Assembly: GCA_016802295.1 (NCBI GenBank)
Contig: JAESIW010000137.1
Coordinates: forward strand, 1,417,318-1,481,317
Origin: Brachionus rotundiformis
Taxonomy: Eukaryota > Rotifera > Eurotatoria > Ploima > Brachionidae
Direction: 5' to 3'
Length of the DNA stretch: 64,000 nucleotides
Shown: positions 36,798 through 49,400 of the stretch, in pieces
Numbering within the stretch: the stretch's first letter is position 1
Layout of the letters: each line of letters opens with the position of its first letter
Position numbers and translations under genes: made by a program
Notes under the pieces: model-generated
What the model was told of the DNA's origin: nothing
Databases searched by the model: none
Seen by the model: only the letters and a program-made list of their open reading frames with translations

Positions 36798-37543
36798 TTA
36801 AGTCTTGGGTGCACCATAAGCATCAGGCATTCTTTCGATCGTATACTGGTGGTTTGCCACACTCATAATTGGTACACCGACTATTTTCCTGATTCTTCTC
36901 CTCAAATCTTTATCACATGTAGCCACAATGTAGCATTTATGCTGAGTTATTCTTTGAACTATACAATCATCAGCATAAGTTCCCTTGTGCAAACAAGGCA
37001 GTCGTTCGAATCTTGGATCTCGAGCGATTCTTAAAGCAATTCGATAAGTCTGTCCCAATTTTTCCAATTCAGCCATTACACAATCTGTGATATAAGGGAT
37101 ACATTTGGCGTACATGCAGTCCATCATTGACTGAATGATATCCAGTTTATTTTTAATTGAAAAATTGATAAAATTAGTATCTATCAGCACATGGTATGGA
37201 GGACCCAACTGTGTGTTATAATTAAAAAATAGGGCACTTGATGTCTTGGGTCTGGAAATTAATAAATAAATTATCTTGCTTTCATTTATAATGTTTAACT
37301 TACAGCTCTTTTACATCTGACTTTTTTGGATCCACTTTTACCACAGCTTTTTCATTATCTTTTGCTTTGCTAAGAAAAATAGATAAATTACAAAATCTAT
37401 TAGGCAAAACTTACAATCGAGCGTCTTTTTGACTTATTATTCGCTTAACTTGGGCGAACTTACGTGTCTGTCTGGCTTTACCCTTTAATGAAAATTTAAT
37501 TGATAAATTAGAAAATAAAGAAAAAAAATTAAAAAAGTACCAT
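36798..37543 (-). CDS. FCF1: FCF1 rRNA-processing protein (PIN domain)
   Basis: Exons 37541-37543, 37415-37482, 37304-37369 and 36798-37251; 196 aa (human 198). FCF1/Utp24 is the PIN-domain nuclease of the small-subunit processome that cuts pre-rRNA at the early 18S sites in the nucleolus. The protein starts M|GKARQTRKFAQVKR, like the family's MGKQKKTRKYATMKR, then 'ALFFNYNTQLGPPYHVLIDTN', 'MDCMYAKCIPYITDCVMAEL', 'RIARDPRFERLPC', 'KGTYADDCIVQRITQHKCYI' and 'NHQYTIERMPDAYGAPKT'. The PIN acidic residues are present (Asp in LIDTN, Glu in MAELEK, Asp pair in YADD, Asp in CDKDL). The coding part of exon 1 is the ATG alone, split from the rest by an intron directly after the G. Confidence 0.96.
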
Positions 37544-37793
37544 TCGATTTTATTTTGAAAATAAAAATTAAATTTTTAATTAGATGGTGTGCGTATTTTG
37601 TTAATTTATTTTAAATAATTTTTTTCTTGTATATAGCTGCATGCACATAATAAAATTTTTATATTCTTTATTAACAAAATTTTTAATACATGAATAGCAT
37701 AGACTATACTTTAAACCATTTTTGAGCGCACATGTTGATTAACATTTTAAATTATTTTTATTTGAAAAAAATATTATATTATTTAGAAAAAAA
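37544..37793. promoter_or_regulatory. Shared upstream region of FCF1 and NOC2L
   Basis: 250 bp between the divergent start codons of two nucleolar rRNA-processing genes, so likely a bidirectional promoter. No specific motif was assigned. Confidence 0.5.
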
Positions 37794-40410
37794 ATGAGTA
37801 AAGTTAAGTCGAAAATGGTAAAACCTGTTAAGGCCGATGAGGAAATGGAGACCAGTGATGATGATTACATTGACCCGAAAATGGAAAAATATTTCCAAGC
37901 TACCAAGGAAAAAATACAAGAAAAGCTCGGGTTGAATGGAAAGCAGCAAAATACATCCAAAAAAAGTCTTGACGAGGATGAGGATAATGATTTTGAAGAT
38001 ATAAGTGATTTTGAGGAAGAAGAAGAAGATGACATGGATGAGATGGACACTGAACAAGACACTGAGGACCAAGACCAAGATGAAGAAGATTCCGGTGATG
38101 AAAAAAAAGCTGAGGAAGAAGAAGAAATTGATGTTGACCAAAGAAAAAAACTTACTCTAAAGACCATTAATACTTGGTCAAATAAACTAGCTGTAAAAAT
38201 TTAACAATTATTTTATTTTAATTTAAAATTAATAAATATGTTTATAAAGGAAGGTAAACCAATTAAAATAGTAAATGAAGTAGCTAAAGCACTAAAATCA
38301 GCGCTTCTAAATGTGATTCCAAATCGTAAAAGTGAGTCTAGTTACCGAGTAGACGGCTCTGAAAGTAAGATTTTTGATATTAACAAAAATATATATTTTA
38401 AATTAATTAATTAAAGTGTTTAATGCTGTTATTCGTTTATGTATTCGTGACTTTTTTCCATGCCTATTGAGAATATTAAACTTAGGAAATGTGAAAAGTG
38501 ATACAGTAGATAATAAATTAAGACTGGCCAGTTCAGGAGAAAATTGGAAAAAATTAAAAACTCCAATTAGATCGTATCTTGACGACATGCTGGCTGTAAA
38601 TTTTAATAAAAACCAACTAAATTTATATTTTTAAATTTTAAATTTTTAGTTAGCATCAAATTTAAATGAACCTGAAGTACTAAACGCTATTTTAAGACAC
38701 ATAAGGTTATTGATCAACTTTTACCTTTGCTTTCCAAAGACACTTAAGCTTTTGATAAAAGTAATTTATGAAATAATCATTAATTAATTATTAAATTTTT
38801 ACTAATTAAAATTTGTCCAGCTCTTGATTCAAATATGGTCGCAGAGTGATGAAAAAAGTCGACTTATAGCTTTTGTTTGCCTACACAAAATAGTAGCTAA
38901 TACTCATGAAAAGAATCAGAATTTTATTTTTAAAGTAAATTTTATTTAAAAATATAAAATTTAAAAAAATTTTTTATTTTTTAAAAATAGAATCTTTATC
39001 TATCATTTGCTCGAAATTCCAAATTCACCTCTATAAACACTTTGCCATTAATAAACTTTATGCAGCGATCTCTAATCGAGATTTACGCACTGAACCCTAA
39101 AATGGCATACGAACACGTTTTCGTATTCATTCGCCAATTGGGAATACATTTAAGAAACGCCATGAATTTGAAAAAAAAAGAGTCCTACCAAGCTGTTTAC
39201 AATTGGCAATTTGTTCACAGTTTAGTTTTGTGGAGCAAGCTTTTAAGCGCCCAAGTCAAAACAACCCAAGGCGTCAACGAGCTCCTCCACCAATTGATCT
39301 ACCCATTGACCCAGATAATAATTGGAACCATAAAGTATGAATTGGAAGAATTTTAATTTTTTTTTTCTAAATTTTAATTTAGACTGATACCAACTCCAAG
39401 GTATTATCCGCTAAGGTTTCATTGTGTCAATGCTCTGATCACTTTATCAAATTCGACAGACGTTTTCATACCAATTATTCCATTTATTCTGGAAGTATTT
39501 GACATCACCGATTTCAATAAAAAACACGCCACTATTAGCGTCAAGCAGTTGAATTTGTCCTTTTTGCTTAAGTTGAATAAACAACAATTACAAGACAAAG
39601 CCTTCAAAGATGTGTTGATTGATATCATTTATGATAACTTGATACTGTATTTGCAGCATCAGTCTTGTGACATAGCATTTCCAGAGCTCGTCTTGCCTCT
39701 AATAATAAGAGTAATTTAAAAATTTAGGCCATTTGGCTCTAATTTTTTATTTTTTTAAGATAAAAGAATTTTTAAAAAAATGCAAAAATACAAGCTATTG
39801 TAAAGTGATGAAAGGTCTTTTGGAAAAAGTTCAAGAAAATTGTAAATTTATCGAAGAAAGGCGTAATAAGGCGACATTTGCATTAAAAGATAAAAAGCAA
39901 GTCGTAAGTAGAATATTAATAAAGTGGATAAATCATCTGAAAAAATTCATCTAAAGGAATTTTGGACTGAAAAGACCAAAGAAGTTGGCACTCCGCTCAC
40001 TAATTGGTACTCTAGATACAAAACTTTACGAGAAAGGGAAATATTAATGGAAATATCTAATAAAGACTATGTAATTTTTTTTAAATATAAATTCAAGCAA
40101 AAGTCAAATTTAAATGTTTTATAGATATCCCAAAATAAAGTTCCTGTGGTAGAGAGACCATCGAAAGAGCAAAAAGAGGAAGAGCGAAAAGAATTTGGTG
40201 AATTATTTGTTAATTTGGATGATGAGTCGGATACTGAGTCTCTTGACTTTGTACCAAAAAGAAAAACAGACCAACAAGAGTAATAAAAAGCAATTTTGTT
40301 TTTTTTTTTAATTTAATAATTTTAAATTTAGACCTCAAGAAGAAGAAATCGAGGACCAATTTTCTGATGCTGGCCAAGAAGAAGAGAGTGATGACGAAGA
40401 TTTTGAATAA
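37794..40410 (+). CDS. NOC2L: Nucleolar complex protein 2 homologue
   Basis: Eleven exons: 37794-38192, 38250-38364, 38417-38595, 38650-38760, 38821-38934, 38991-39334, 39383-39710, 39760-39903, 39957-40070, 40125-40279 and 40332-40410; 693 aa (human 749). Noc2 pairs with Noc1 and Noc3 to move pre-60S particles through the nucleolus; in mammals it is also NIR, an inhibitor of histone acetylation. The N-terminus is basic, then strongly acidic (DEDEDNDFED...). The helical core carries the family blocks 'LCIRDFFPCLLRILNLGN', 'PIRSYLDDML', 'NFMQRSLIEIYALNP', 'YEHVFVFIRQLGIHLRNAM', 'VYNWQFVHSLVLWSKLL', 'LIYPLTQIIIGTIKLIPT' and 'RYYPLRFHCVNALI'. The tail is acidic again. Introns are 49-57 bp, and acceptors vary between AAG, TAG and one CAG. 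Confidence 0.94.
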
Positions 40411-40529
40411 TCTTTTTTAAAAATAAAAAATTTAGATAAATTTATATTTTTTTATTTTAAAAGACTGCTGATAGATTGGCATAACTTAAAAATAATTCAT
40501 TAAATAATCTTTTGAATTTTATTAAAAGA

Positions 40530-41276
40530 ATGTATGAGCCGATCAAGGATGATTTTGTTGCAGAGGCAAGTACTGACAAGACAGAAGTAGGGTTTTCGAT
40601 GAGCTTGGATACAGAAGAAGACAGAGTTAAATTTGTTGATAAGTTACTTTCGGATTTTTTGGGTTCCGAAAAACTAAAGGAAAAAGAAACTTTGGCTAGT
40701 AAATTGAAGTACAAGAGACAGCAAATTGAAGGTAGCTTAAAAACAGTCAAAAAAGAGAGCTGCAAAAAAAAAGGAAAGACTAAAATTTACCATAAGAAAA
40801 AAATTGTCCTGACCAGCAAGCTTAAAAAGTCTCTCAACTTGTATAAGATTGATAAAAATGAAAAGCTTGAGTATAAAAGCTATGAAAAGATGAGCGACTC
40901 TTGGAAAACCTATGCGGCTTCTTGCTTGCTAACATGTCTTCCAAAAGACGCTTCAATCGACAAAGGCGAACTTCAAGAAGAAAATGTTCTTAATTGTCTT
41001 AAACAGATCGATTACCATGGTTGCTCAGTAACTATTGTAAAATCCAGAACCAAATCCCTAATTGGTTTAACAGGCATTGTTTTGCAAGATAAGAAAAATG
41101 TATTTTTTGTTCTCTGCAAAGACAATACGATAAAAATTATTCCAAAATTTGGCAACTTATTTGAATTTGAGCTATTTGGATGTAAATTTACTCTTGTTGG
41201 ATCAAACATGTGCTGCAAACCAGAAATGAGAACTACCAAACATGCCAAATTAAAGACAAAAAAAAATATATTTTAA
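40530..41276 (+). CDS. POP4: RNase P/MRP protein subunit p29
   Basis: Single exon, 248 aa from the ATG at 40530 (the frame is open a little further upstream but has no other ATG). POP4/Rpp29 is the Sm-like fold subunit of nuclear RNase P and RNase MRP, which process tRNA 5' ends and pre-rRNA. A Lys-rich middle (KKKGKTKIYHKKK) is followed by 'SWKTYAASCL' (human: LWKQYIRDL), then the core 'LKQIDYHGCSVTIVKSRTKS', 'LIGLTGIVLQDKKNVFFVL', 'IKIIPKFGNLFEFEL' and 'CKFTLVGSNMCCKPE', matching human 'LHGAIISVTKSKCPSYVGITGI', 'VIPKLNCVF' and 'IYGSKFQLRSSER'. It lies 119 bp downstream of NOC2L in the same orientation; a TTATTAAAAG acceptor-like site stands one base before the ATG. Confidence 0.9.
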   Translation: MYEPIKDDFVAEASTDKTEVGFSMSLDTEEDRVKFVDKLLSDFLGSEKLKEKETLASKLKYKRQQIEGSLKTVKKESCKKKGKTKIYHKKKIVLTSKLKKSLNLYKIDKNEKLEYKSYEKMSDSWKTYAASCLLTCLPKDASIDKGELQEENVLNCLKQIDYHGCSVTIVKSRTKSLIGLTGIVLQDKKNVFFVLCKDNTIKIIPKFGNLFEFELFGCKFTLVGSNMCCKPEMRTTKHAKLKTKKNIF

Positions 41277-42483
41277 TTTTTTCTTTTTCAATCTAATTAA
41301 ATAAGAATAAATATGGTTGTGTCATTTTGATTTAAATTCAAAAGCCGAAATTAATTTTCAGGCAAAAAAATTCTCTTACTTTCGATTGAAGTAATTGTTT
41401 CAAGAATTTCAAAATTAAAAAAAAAAATGAATTCAAAAATTGTAGTTTATATTAATTAGATCTGAATCAATAGTTTTGAATAGAATTTTTAAAATATAAT
41501 TTAAGCTCCAAATTGGCAACTTGAACTCAATACTCGTTTAAGAATTATTGAAGAATTGTCTTAATCCATATATTTTTATCAAAATGTTATGAATTTAATT
41601 AGCTTTCAAAATAATTCAATAATTAGTTTTTTTTGTGAAAATAAAATTAGAAAAACAATTCTGATTTTTCTTTGGAATTCTATAATGAAACTTTTTTAGT
41701 TTTTTTACAAAGCTTAAATTGTAAGTGAAAAAAAGAAATCTAATGAACATTTTTTATAAGAACCTTTCTAAAAATTGTCAATAATTACCATGTTTTTTTA
41801 ATTTTAAATTAATTTCTGTTATCTTGTTTTTTTTTATTTTCTTTTTTATTAACCAAAAGTGAAAGAATCACCAAAAATTCGATGTAAATATTAATAATTT
41901 ATTTATTTTTCCCTAAATTAGAATATTGCATAACTTAAAAAATCAAAAATTAATTGATCCGAAATAATTAAATAAACATTTGATTAAAAAAAATAATAAC
42001 CAACCATTTTAAAATTTAAAAATCTAAAAATTTTAAATTCATAAATATTAAGGTATGAAAAAATAATTCTCCTTTTAAAAAAGTTATTATTTATTGCTGG
42101 AATATTTGCTCAAGAAAAACAAAATTACCAAACATCTTTTAATTTTCGGGTAATCCCAATTAACTAATTAGTTCAAAAATTGTTCAATTAATTTTAAGCA
42201 CAATATAAAAATCATTTTCAAACAGAATTAACCATAAACTCTAATTAATTATTTGATCAAGTTTAAAATAAAAAAAAAAGTTAATTTCGACTTATCAAAT
42301 TTTTAGGTCGTTTAGATTAAAATTTAAAATGTTTTATAAATTTCTTTGTGCACCATTAAAAATAAAGCCTTTAAGCACTATAGACATCAATAATGTGTTA
42401 AAAATAAAGCTTAAAACAAAATATAAAATTAGCAAAAATGAGAAATAGCTAAAACACTAAACGGTTCATCTCTTAATCAGTTG

Positions 42484-42497
42484 GTTCTCATGGAAAC
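42484..42497. promoter_or_regulatory. X-box-like (RFX) site
   Basis: GTTCTCATGGAAAC fits the RFX consensus RYYNYY-N(1-3)-RRNRAC and is one mismatch from GTTNCCATGGNAAC. RFX factors drive ciliary genes, and the next gene downstream is rootletin, but the site is 4 kb from its start and degenerate matches arise by chance. Confidence 0.25.
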
Positions 42498-43754
42498 AAT
42501 TTCATTTTCAAAAATAAAAGATATTCTTTAATATAATTTGAAATTATTTGTGTTGTACTATAATAATAATTGGAAATTTGTTTCGACTATGCATATTTAT
42601 TTATATTAAAATTTTATCTTTAAATTTATTCTAATCACAGTGATGGATGTGATGAATTAGTTGTAGGCAGTAAATAATTTTTGAAAGGTTTATTTACGCT
42701 TTTGCTGGACTAGCAAAGCCAAATACTTTTAAAAATTATCGATTTATGCTTGGGTAGAAATTAAAATTTGACCAATATTTTGATTAACATCCATGTTTTC
42801 AATTAATTGGACCTAGCATTCAAGTTACAAGAATTGCATGTCATTCTAGAGTACATTTGTATCCCGATTTTTGTCTTAATTCGGGAGAAATTTTTATTTT
42901 TAAAACATAGAGAAAATTAATTAAAGAAAAATTTCTAAATATATATATTTTTTGTATTCAAGTCAAGTATTCTAAAAGCTAGCTCGTACTAATTTTATCC
43001 TTATTATTTCAAGCCAAATAATTCTGAATCAAATATTGATTTTGAAATGCAAAAATTTTCTATTTTATTTTTTGGCGATTCTTGTGGACAAGAAGATTTT
43101 TTGTTGCTGAGCAAATATTCTTTGTTAAATGATTGCAAAAATTTACCGCTTAAATATGATTTAATGAGCAGATTGCTTGGCCTATTTGCCTAATTTCAAT
43201 AATTAATTCCATATAAAATTAGAAGTTTTTGCAGATTTTTGTCAAGTTATTTAGGAGCTTGGTCGGAAATTCTTTCCATCCGAGTCTTTCCAACATGCAG
43301 ATACAGTTTAAATGGTGCTAGGATTTTTTTTACCAAAATAAGCCTTACTGTATTTTTAAAATCAAATATTTGATCACAAATTTGCTTTATTATATTTAGC
43401 TAGGTTTTAAAAGGCACTGGTGGAATGATTTTAGAAATATCAACTTAATTTAATCAGATTATTTTAGAAATAAATAAATTGTCAGATTTGAAAATTTTCA
43501 GTTTACGGCTTCTATTTGAACAATTGTTTGGCTACTTTTTAACTTTAATAAAAAAATTTAAATTAAAAAAATTGATAAATTTAGGCTTATTTTTCAAGAG
43601 TGATTGACAAAAATATTTAATTAGTGGTAAAATTGGATTAATTTTTTACAATAAGAAAATAAACACTTTACTTTACTTGGTACTATTTTATTTTGTTTTT
43701 AAAAGTAAAAATGTGTAACTATTTGTTCATTAAAGTAATCTTTTTTATTAGTAG

Positions 43755-43776
43755 CATTATTATTATTATTATTACT
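43755..43776. repeat. TAT microsatellite
   Basis: About seven tandem TAT units in intergenic DNA. Confidence 0.8.
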
Positions 43777-46480
43777 TTATTATTCAAGCAATTATCGCTA
43801 GCTCTAGTCAAAGCTTCCAAATTGTTTTTTTTCTTTTTTAGGTGATATTTGACTAAATCATGTATATACGATTCAATTTTAAATTCTATTAAAATTATAT
43901 AAACCTTTTTAGCTCAGGGCAACACAAATTGTATCTTAATTTTTAGGGACTTTGAATTAAATTAAAATTTTAATTGAACTACTACAACAATAGTTCTAAT
44001 TATCAGAAATCCTTGCGTCCATTTACCATTAAAAAACCTTATAGGTATTCTGTTTTATGTAACGTAATCACCTAAAAGTTAAACAAAATATTATTCAACC
44101 ACTGAGACGGATATAAAAACTAAAAGAAATATGTTTATAATGAATAAAGTTGGAACGTGGTTTTAGGATTGTATTGAATGGCCAAGAGTTTGTATATTTT
44201 GCTTGATGGTTACCAGATATTGAGAAAACTCGACAATATTAGACCCCATAGACTCAAGTTAATACGAAATTTAAATTTTTCAAAAATTTATTTTCGGAAA
44301 TTTGAGACCAAGGGAAAAGATTGTTATTAAACTGTTTTAAATTTAAATATTTTTAAACAAATTAATTTAGGAAAAAAACAGAGAGAGTTTTAATTGTTTT
44401 TGTGCAAATAGATTATGCTTGGAAAAATAATATAACCAATATTTTACTCTAAAAGCAAACAAATCTCATTTTACTAAATAGCTAAGATTAAATATTTGCT
44501 GAAATTGTTTCTTAGGGGACAAAACTAGGCTCTAGGTTTTGAAAAAAAAGTATTTCGTAGTCGAAAAACTACTAAAGCAAATTAAGGAAATGGTAATTAT
44601 TTGGAGTATATGAAACGTAATTTACTTGAAACATTAGTGTTTAAATTTATTTTTGCCAATATCCGTTTGTAATCAAATATTAAGCAAAGAAGTCATATTT
44701 TTTTTGGATATTCAAACAAAATCTTTTATTAGGAAATTTGAATAATACAATTATTAAAAATTGTTATTTAAATGCAGCTTGGTTTTAATTTAATTTTTTA
44801 ATTTGAGATTTTCAAATCTCAATGGAAGTTGAGAAAAAAACACTCTTGACCAAAAAATGAAAAGAAACAAGATCACTTTTTGGCTTTTATTATGCTTAGT
44901 TTTTAATTTTTAAAGTTTATTTAATTTAAAAAAATTAGCTAATTTAAGTTTAAAAATGATTATATTTTTCTAAATTTGTTTAATTGAATTGCTTTAAAGT
45001 GGCGCAGAATGGCAAATTTGACACACAAAAAGTAAATTGTTAGCTGCACGTGGCACATTTTGGGGCTGTTTAGGACCCGAATAAAATTATTTTGGCTAAA
45101 TTTCCTAATAGAATTAGGCAATACTATGGCGATATTAATACTCCCAATTTGTTTGTTTGTCTCAAATGTAAATTAGGATTAAAGCTCTTCAAAGACTAAA
45201 GCCATAATCGGTTAAGAATACTCGATTAAAAGCTTTAGTATGGAATCGGTAAGAGCTATTTTTTTATCAGTATAAATGGCATTTTAAAAGGATATTCTGT
45301 GAGTAACTCGAGACTCTGGAATTTATAAACTCTCTTAATTTGTTATTCTAAAATATCCAAAACTTATCAAAGCTTATCAACGCTTGCATAATAACCAAAC
45401 ACCAAACAAGCTAGGCTGACAACTTAGAAATTTCGACTATTCTTAAAAACTAATAAAAAAATTCAAATCATATTTTAAAATCAAGTGTGGAGTTTTAATT
45501 ACTTTTTAAAACAACTCCACAAGAGAGTTTATTTAAGATTTGTTTAGCACTTGTTTCTAGAAGCTGAAAACAGACTTGCGTAGAGGTGTATATAAAAAAT
45601 ATGCAATTTGGCAAAAAGAATCAGTTTTTTTATTTCTAAATCAAATGCTCCCTCCTTTGGAATAAGATCTTAAAGTCATTGTCATAGACATTTTTAGCGG
45701 AACAGCTTCCAAATACTTCAATTTCAATTAGCTTTTAATTTAATAAGCGGAAAGAAAATAGGTTTCAAGAGAATATTTATAATCGCACTTGTACAATAGT
45801 ATAAAATAATTGAACATATTTTAATTGAGACTGAGATTTTGGGATTTTGGAATAGTAAACTTTTTCTTACGGGAAAAAATAAAAATTATAAAACAAAAAA
45901 GCTGCAAATTAGGTAATATTTCAAAATTATTATTTAAAATTCAAACCATTGTTTTCCTAGATTTATTTACAATTTAAATTTAAATTTTTTTGCTATACCT
46001 AGGGCTGTTCGTAATTCAAAATTAAAAAAAAACTCTATAATGTTATCTAAACAAAATTTAAGAATATTTACTTATTTGCATTCATGGGGAAAAGACTTGC
46101 AGCCATTTATTGTAGAGAGAAAAAATTTTCCAAACTAATTCCAATCTCTCACTCAAACTAAATAGGCTCTCTTCTTGAACATTTTGGCTGTAAACTAAGT
46201 GTCAAGTGAACATGATTAAAACACATAAACAAGTGTTTATATTTTTATTCAAAATTGTGTTAAAAACTAATAAAATAGGCTAAGTGATAGCTTTAGAATA
46301 AAAATATTGTATTTGGACCATACGAGGCCAAAGAAAATAATATTCCATGCTCAGAAGCTTAAGAACATCGAAGCCTTATCTGACTCTTGACTCTATTAAA
46401 TTGATTTTTTAGATTCTACGATCTTTTAAGATCTTTAAACAAAAAGCTATTCAGAAACAGTACATTTGGTCGGAACGAAA

Positions 46481-49400
46481 ATGTCAAGCTCAATTGATGT
46501 ATCACGTCTACAGGACGAAAATACCATCTTGCAACAGGAATTGAACAAAGTAGAGGACTTGCTGGCCTCGGCTCGGGCTGAAAGAGACGAAATATTGATC
46601 AAGTACAATGCTTTGAGTGATAAGGTAGGTTTTTTTTTAACTTTGTCACCAAGTTGAATGGAATTTTCCTTGGTTTCGGAAATCTTGCTTTTATATGTGT
46701 ATAAAAATTAAAAAGAAAAACAATTAAAAAAAACTTAAAGTACTAATTTGTTTATTTTTAATTAATTTATTTTAAAAAAAAAAAGGGTAGCATTAAGATC
46801 CTGAAGCTTCTATTTCATTTTAAGAAAATACTCTAGAATTAATTAGTTTACTACTCATTTTGTTGAAAGGAAACCATTTTACAACTTTTATTATTTTAAT
46901 TATGTAATTAAAATTAAAAAAAAATTTAAATTAATTCATTTAAAACCAATCGAGTTTTCTTTTCCCGTCGCTAGCTAAGCTAAACCATATGTTTCTACTG
47001 AGAGCGACACCAGAAAGCTATTTGATTTGTAAATTGAGCTCTGTATAAAAATAAGCTCCTTTTTTTTAAAATTAGAATAAAAATATTAAAGACAAAAAAC
47101 AATGTCTGCCGAAGAAAATTCCGATGTATTCGAATTGTCTAATTCGTTCATAGATATGAATGAAAAAGTACAATTCGGTATCCATTGGTAAAGACCATGC
47201 TAATATTTTTACTTTAAGCTCGATAACTCGATCAAGTACCAGCCGGGCAACTTGACCAGCTCAGGTCAAAACGGTGGTGATTTTGATGAGTACAATGGTA
47301 ACTCGTCCAGTCCTGAAAATCACTTGTTGCTCTCGCAAATATTGGAGCTGAGACGCCGCTTGGACGAAGACCACCAGAGCTACAAGCGAAAGCTGGAGCA
47401 CTACCAGGAAAGCCAGCAAAAGCAAGCCCAGCTTGTCGCCAAGCTACAACAAAAAGTAAACCAATACAAGAATAAGTGCAATGACCTGGAATTGAATCTC
47501 GAGAGCAAGAACTCTGAGTTGGAACGATTGAGAAACCAGCAGGCTAGTTTGAAGAGTTCTGCTGAGGAAAGCGAGATGGAGAACTTGATGGCCAGAATTG
47601 AAGAAGAGCAACAAAAGTAATCAAGATGGAAAAATTTCAATCCTTTTGGTAAATTGTTTTTTAAGGAATTCCAATCTAAACCACATAAATAATACATTGA
47701 GGGAACAATTAGATGCGGCTACCATTGCCAACCAAAAATTGTCTCAGGAAATACAAAAAGTGAACCACGAATGGATCCGACTCAGGGAACAATTGGAAAA
47801 TCGTGAACGCGAATGGAGAGAAGAAGAAAATGTATATAAAAAAAAATAACATTTTTTTTTAATTTTAATTTTAGACCTAAATTATTTATTTTTTAAGTCA
47901 TTTAATGATTATTTTGGTCAAGAGCATACTAAGTTGTTGAATTTGTGGCGAACTGTAGTGGCTTTTAGGCGTTCGTTTGGCGAAATGAAGTCGTCAACTG
48001 AACGCGATCTAGTTAAGCTCAGGTCTGATTTGAGCAATGCGACGCGTTCAATGCACGGCGCCTGCTTCAACTTGAACGCCAACATAAAAGCCATCGAATC
48101 CCAGGGACAAGTAAGCAAAACAAATATTATTTTAACTAATTATATAATTTGTTTATATTAAAACTAAACAAAATAAAACTAAATTAAAACATTGTTTTGA
48201 TGAATTTTTAAAGATTCATTAAATGGATTTTTAAAAAGCAATAAGCTTCTGACCATGTTTAATTAAAAATTATTATTTAAAGATTTTATTGGACCGAGAA
48301 AAGTCGGACCGAGCCAGTTTGGAGAACCAATTGAAAGAGAAAGCTAAAGATCTTCAACAAGCCCAAGCGCTATTTGATCAAGAGCGTGCCCTATTGAACG
48401 CCAAGTGAGTATTTTTTTTTACTAATTTAGCAAAATTTAAGAATTAAAAATAATTTTCGAGTTTTAAAACACCTTTATCCATGACAACTAAAATTAAATT
48501 TAGAAAATTGCGATTCGTTTAGAATCAACTAAAGCTCTATAAAACCCATAGCCAAAGCTAGCTATTTTCATACTTGGAAATTTTCAGTATTTTCACAATT
48601 CTTTCCCGATTTGTCTTTAAATTTTATTTTAATAAAAATAACCTGTGCAAATATTAACTTATTATAAATAAAAAAATTATTGTTATAAAAATAAAAAAAA
48701 GAAAAAAAATCTAATATTCTTAATACTGATTACTTACGGCCCAAATTCCCTACACAAATAGTCTGACAAATTTTTAGCTTTTTAGATTAAATGGATAAAA
48801 TGTCGTATAGAGGCTACTATAAGACCGATATGTAAACTTTTTTTTTCTAATTAATATTTTATTTTTAATTAAAAGAATGCATGAGCTAACCATTTCTAAT
48901 GAAAGACTAAAGGCCCAAATAAGTGACCGTCAATCCAGCAATGTGAGTGAAATAAATAGACTAAAAAAAAGAGCTTATCTAATTTATCTAATAGGAACCA
49001 AGCGAGGTGTTGATAGAGTCCAGGTTTAACAGAGAAGTGCAGAAAGATACCGAAATTTTGCATGCAAGACTGCGAGACATTGCCCAAGCGGTGATCAACG
49101 ATGACCAGGTGTCGATCTTTGAGCAGGAAATCACTAGCCCGAGGTCGCGATCGCCCGTAAGGCGCCAGTACCAGTCCAATTCGAGGCCATCATCGCGCAA
49201 CGCCTCTCCATTTGCCGACGCCACTTTCAGCGCTGTCCAAGCCGCTCTAAACAAGAGACAACTTCAAGTACTAATTAAATTTTTAAAAATTATATACAAT
49301 TAAAAATAAATTCTAATTTAGATACATGATTTGAAAACTAAATTAGATAATAGCCGTGAGACAAACAGTGCCTTAAAGAGACAAATTGATGACACTGAAA

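Larger units (their letters stand above)
41277..46480. other. 5.2-kb region without genes
   Basis: The longest gene-free stretch here. No coding frame, transposon or RNA gene was recognised. It contains a TAT trinucleotide microsatellite (43755-43776) and one X-box-like site (42484-42497). Given the size relative to other spacers, it may hold regulatory DNA of rootletin or an unrecognised non-coding RNA. Confidence 0.5.
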
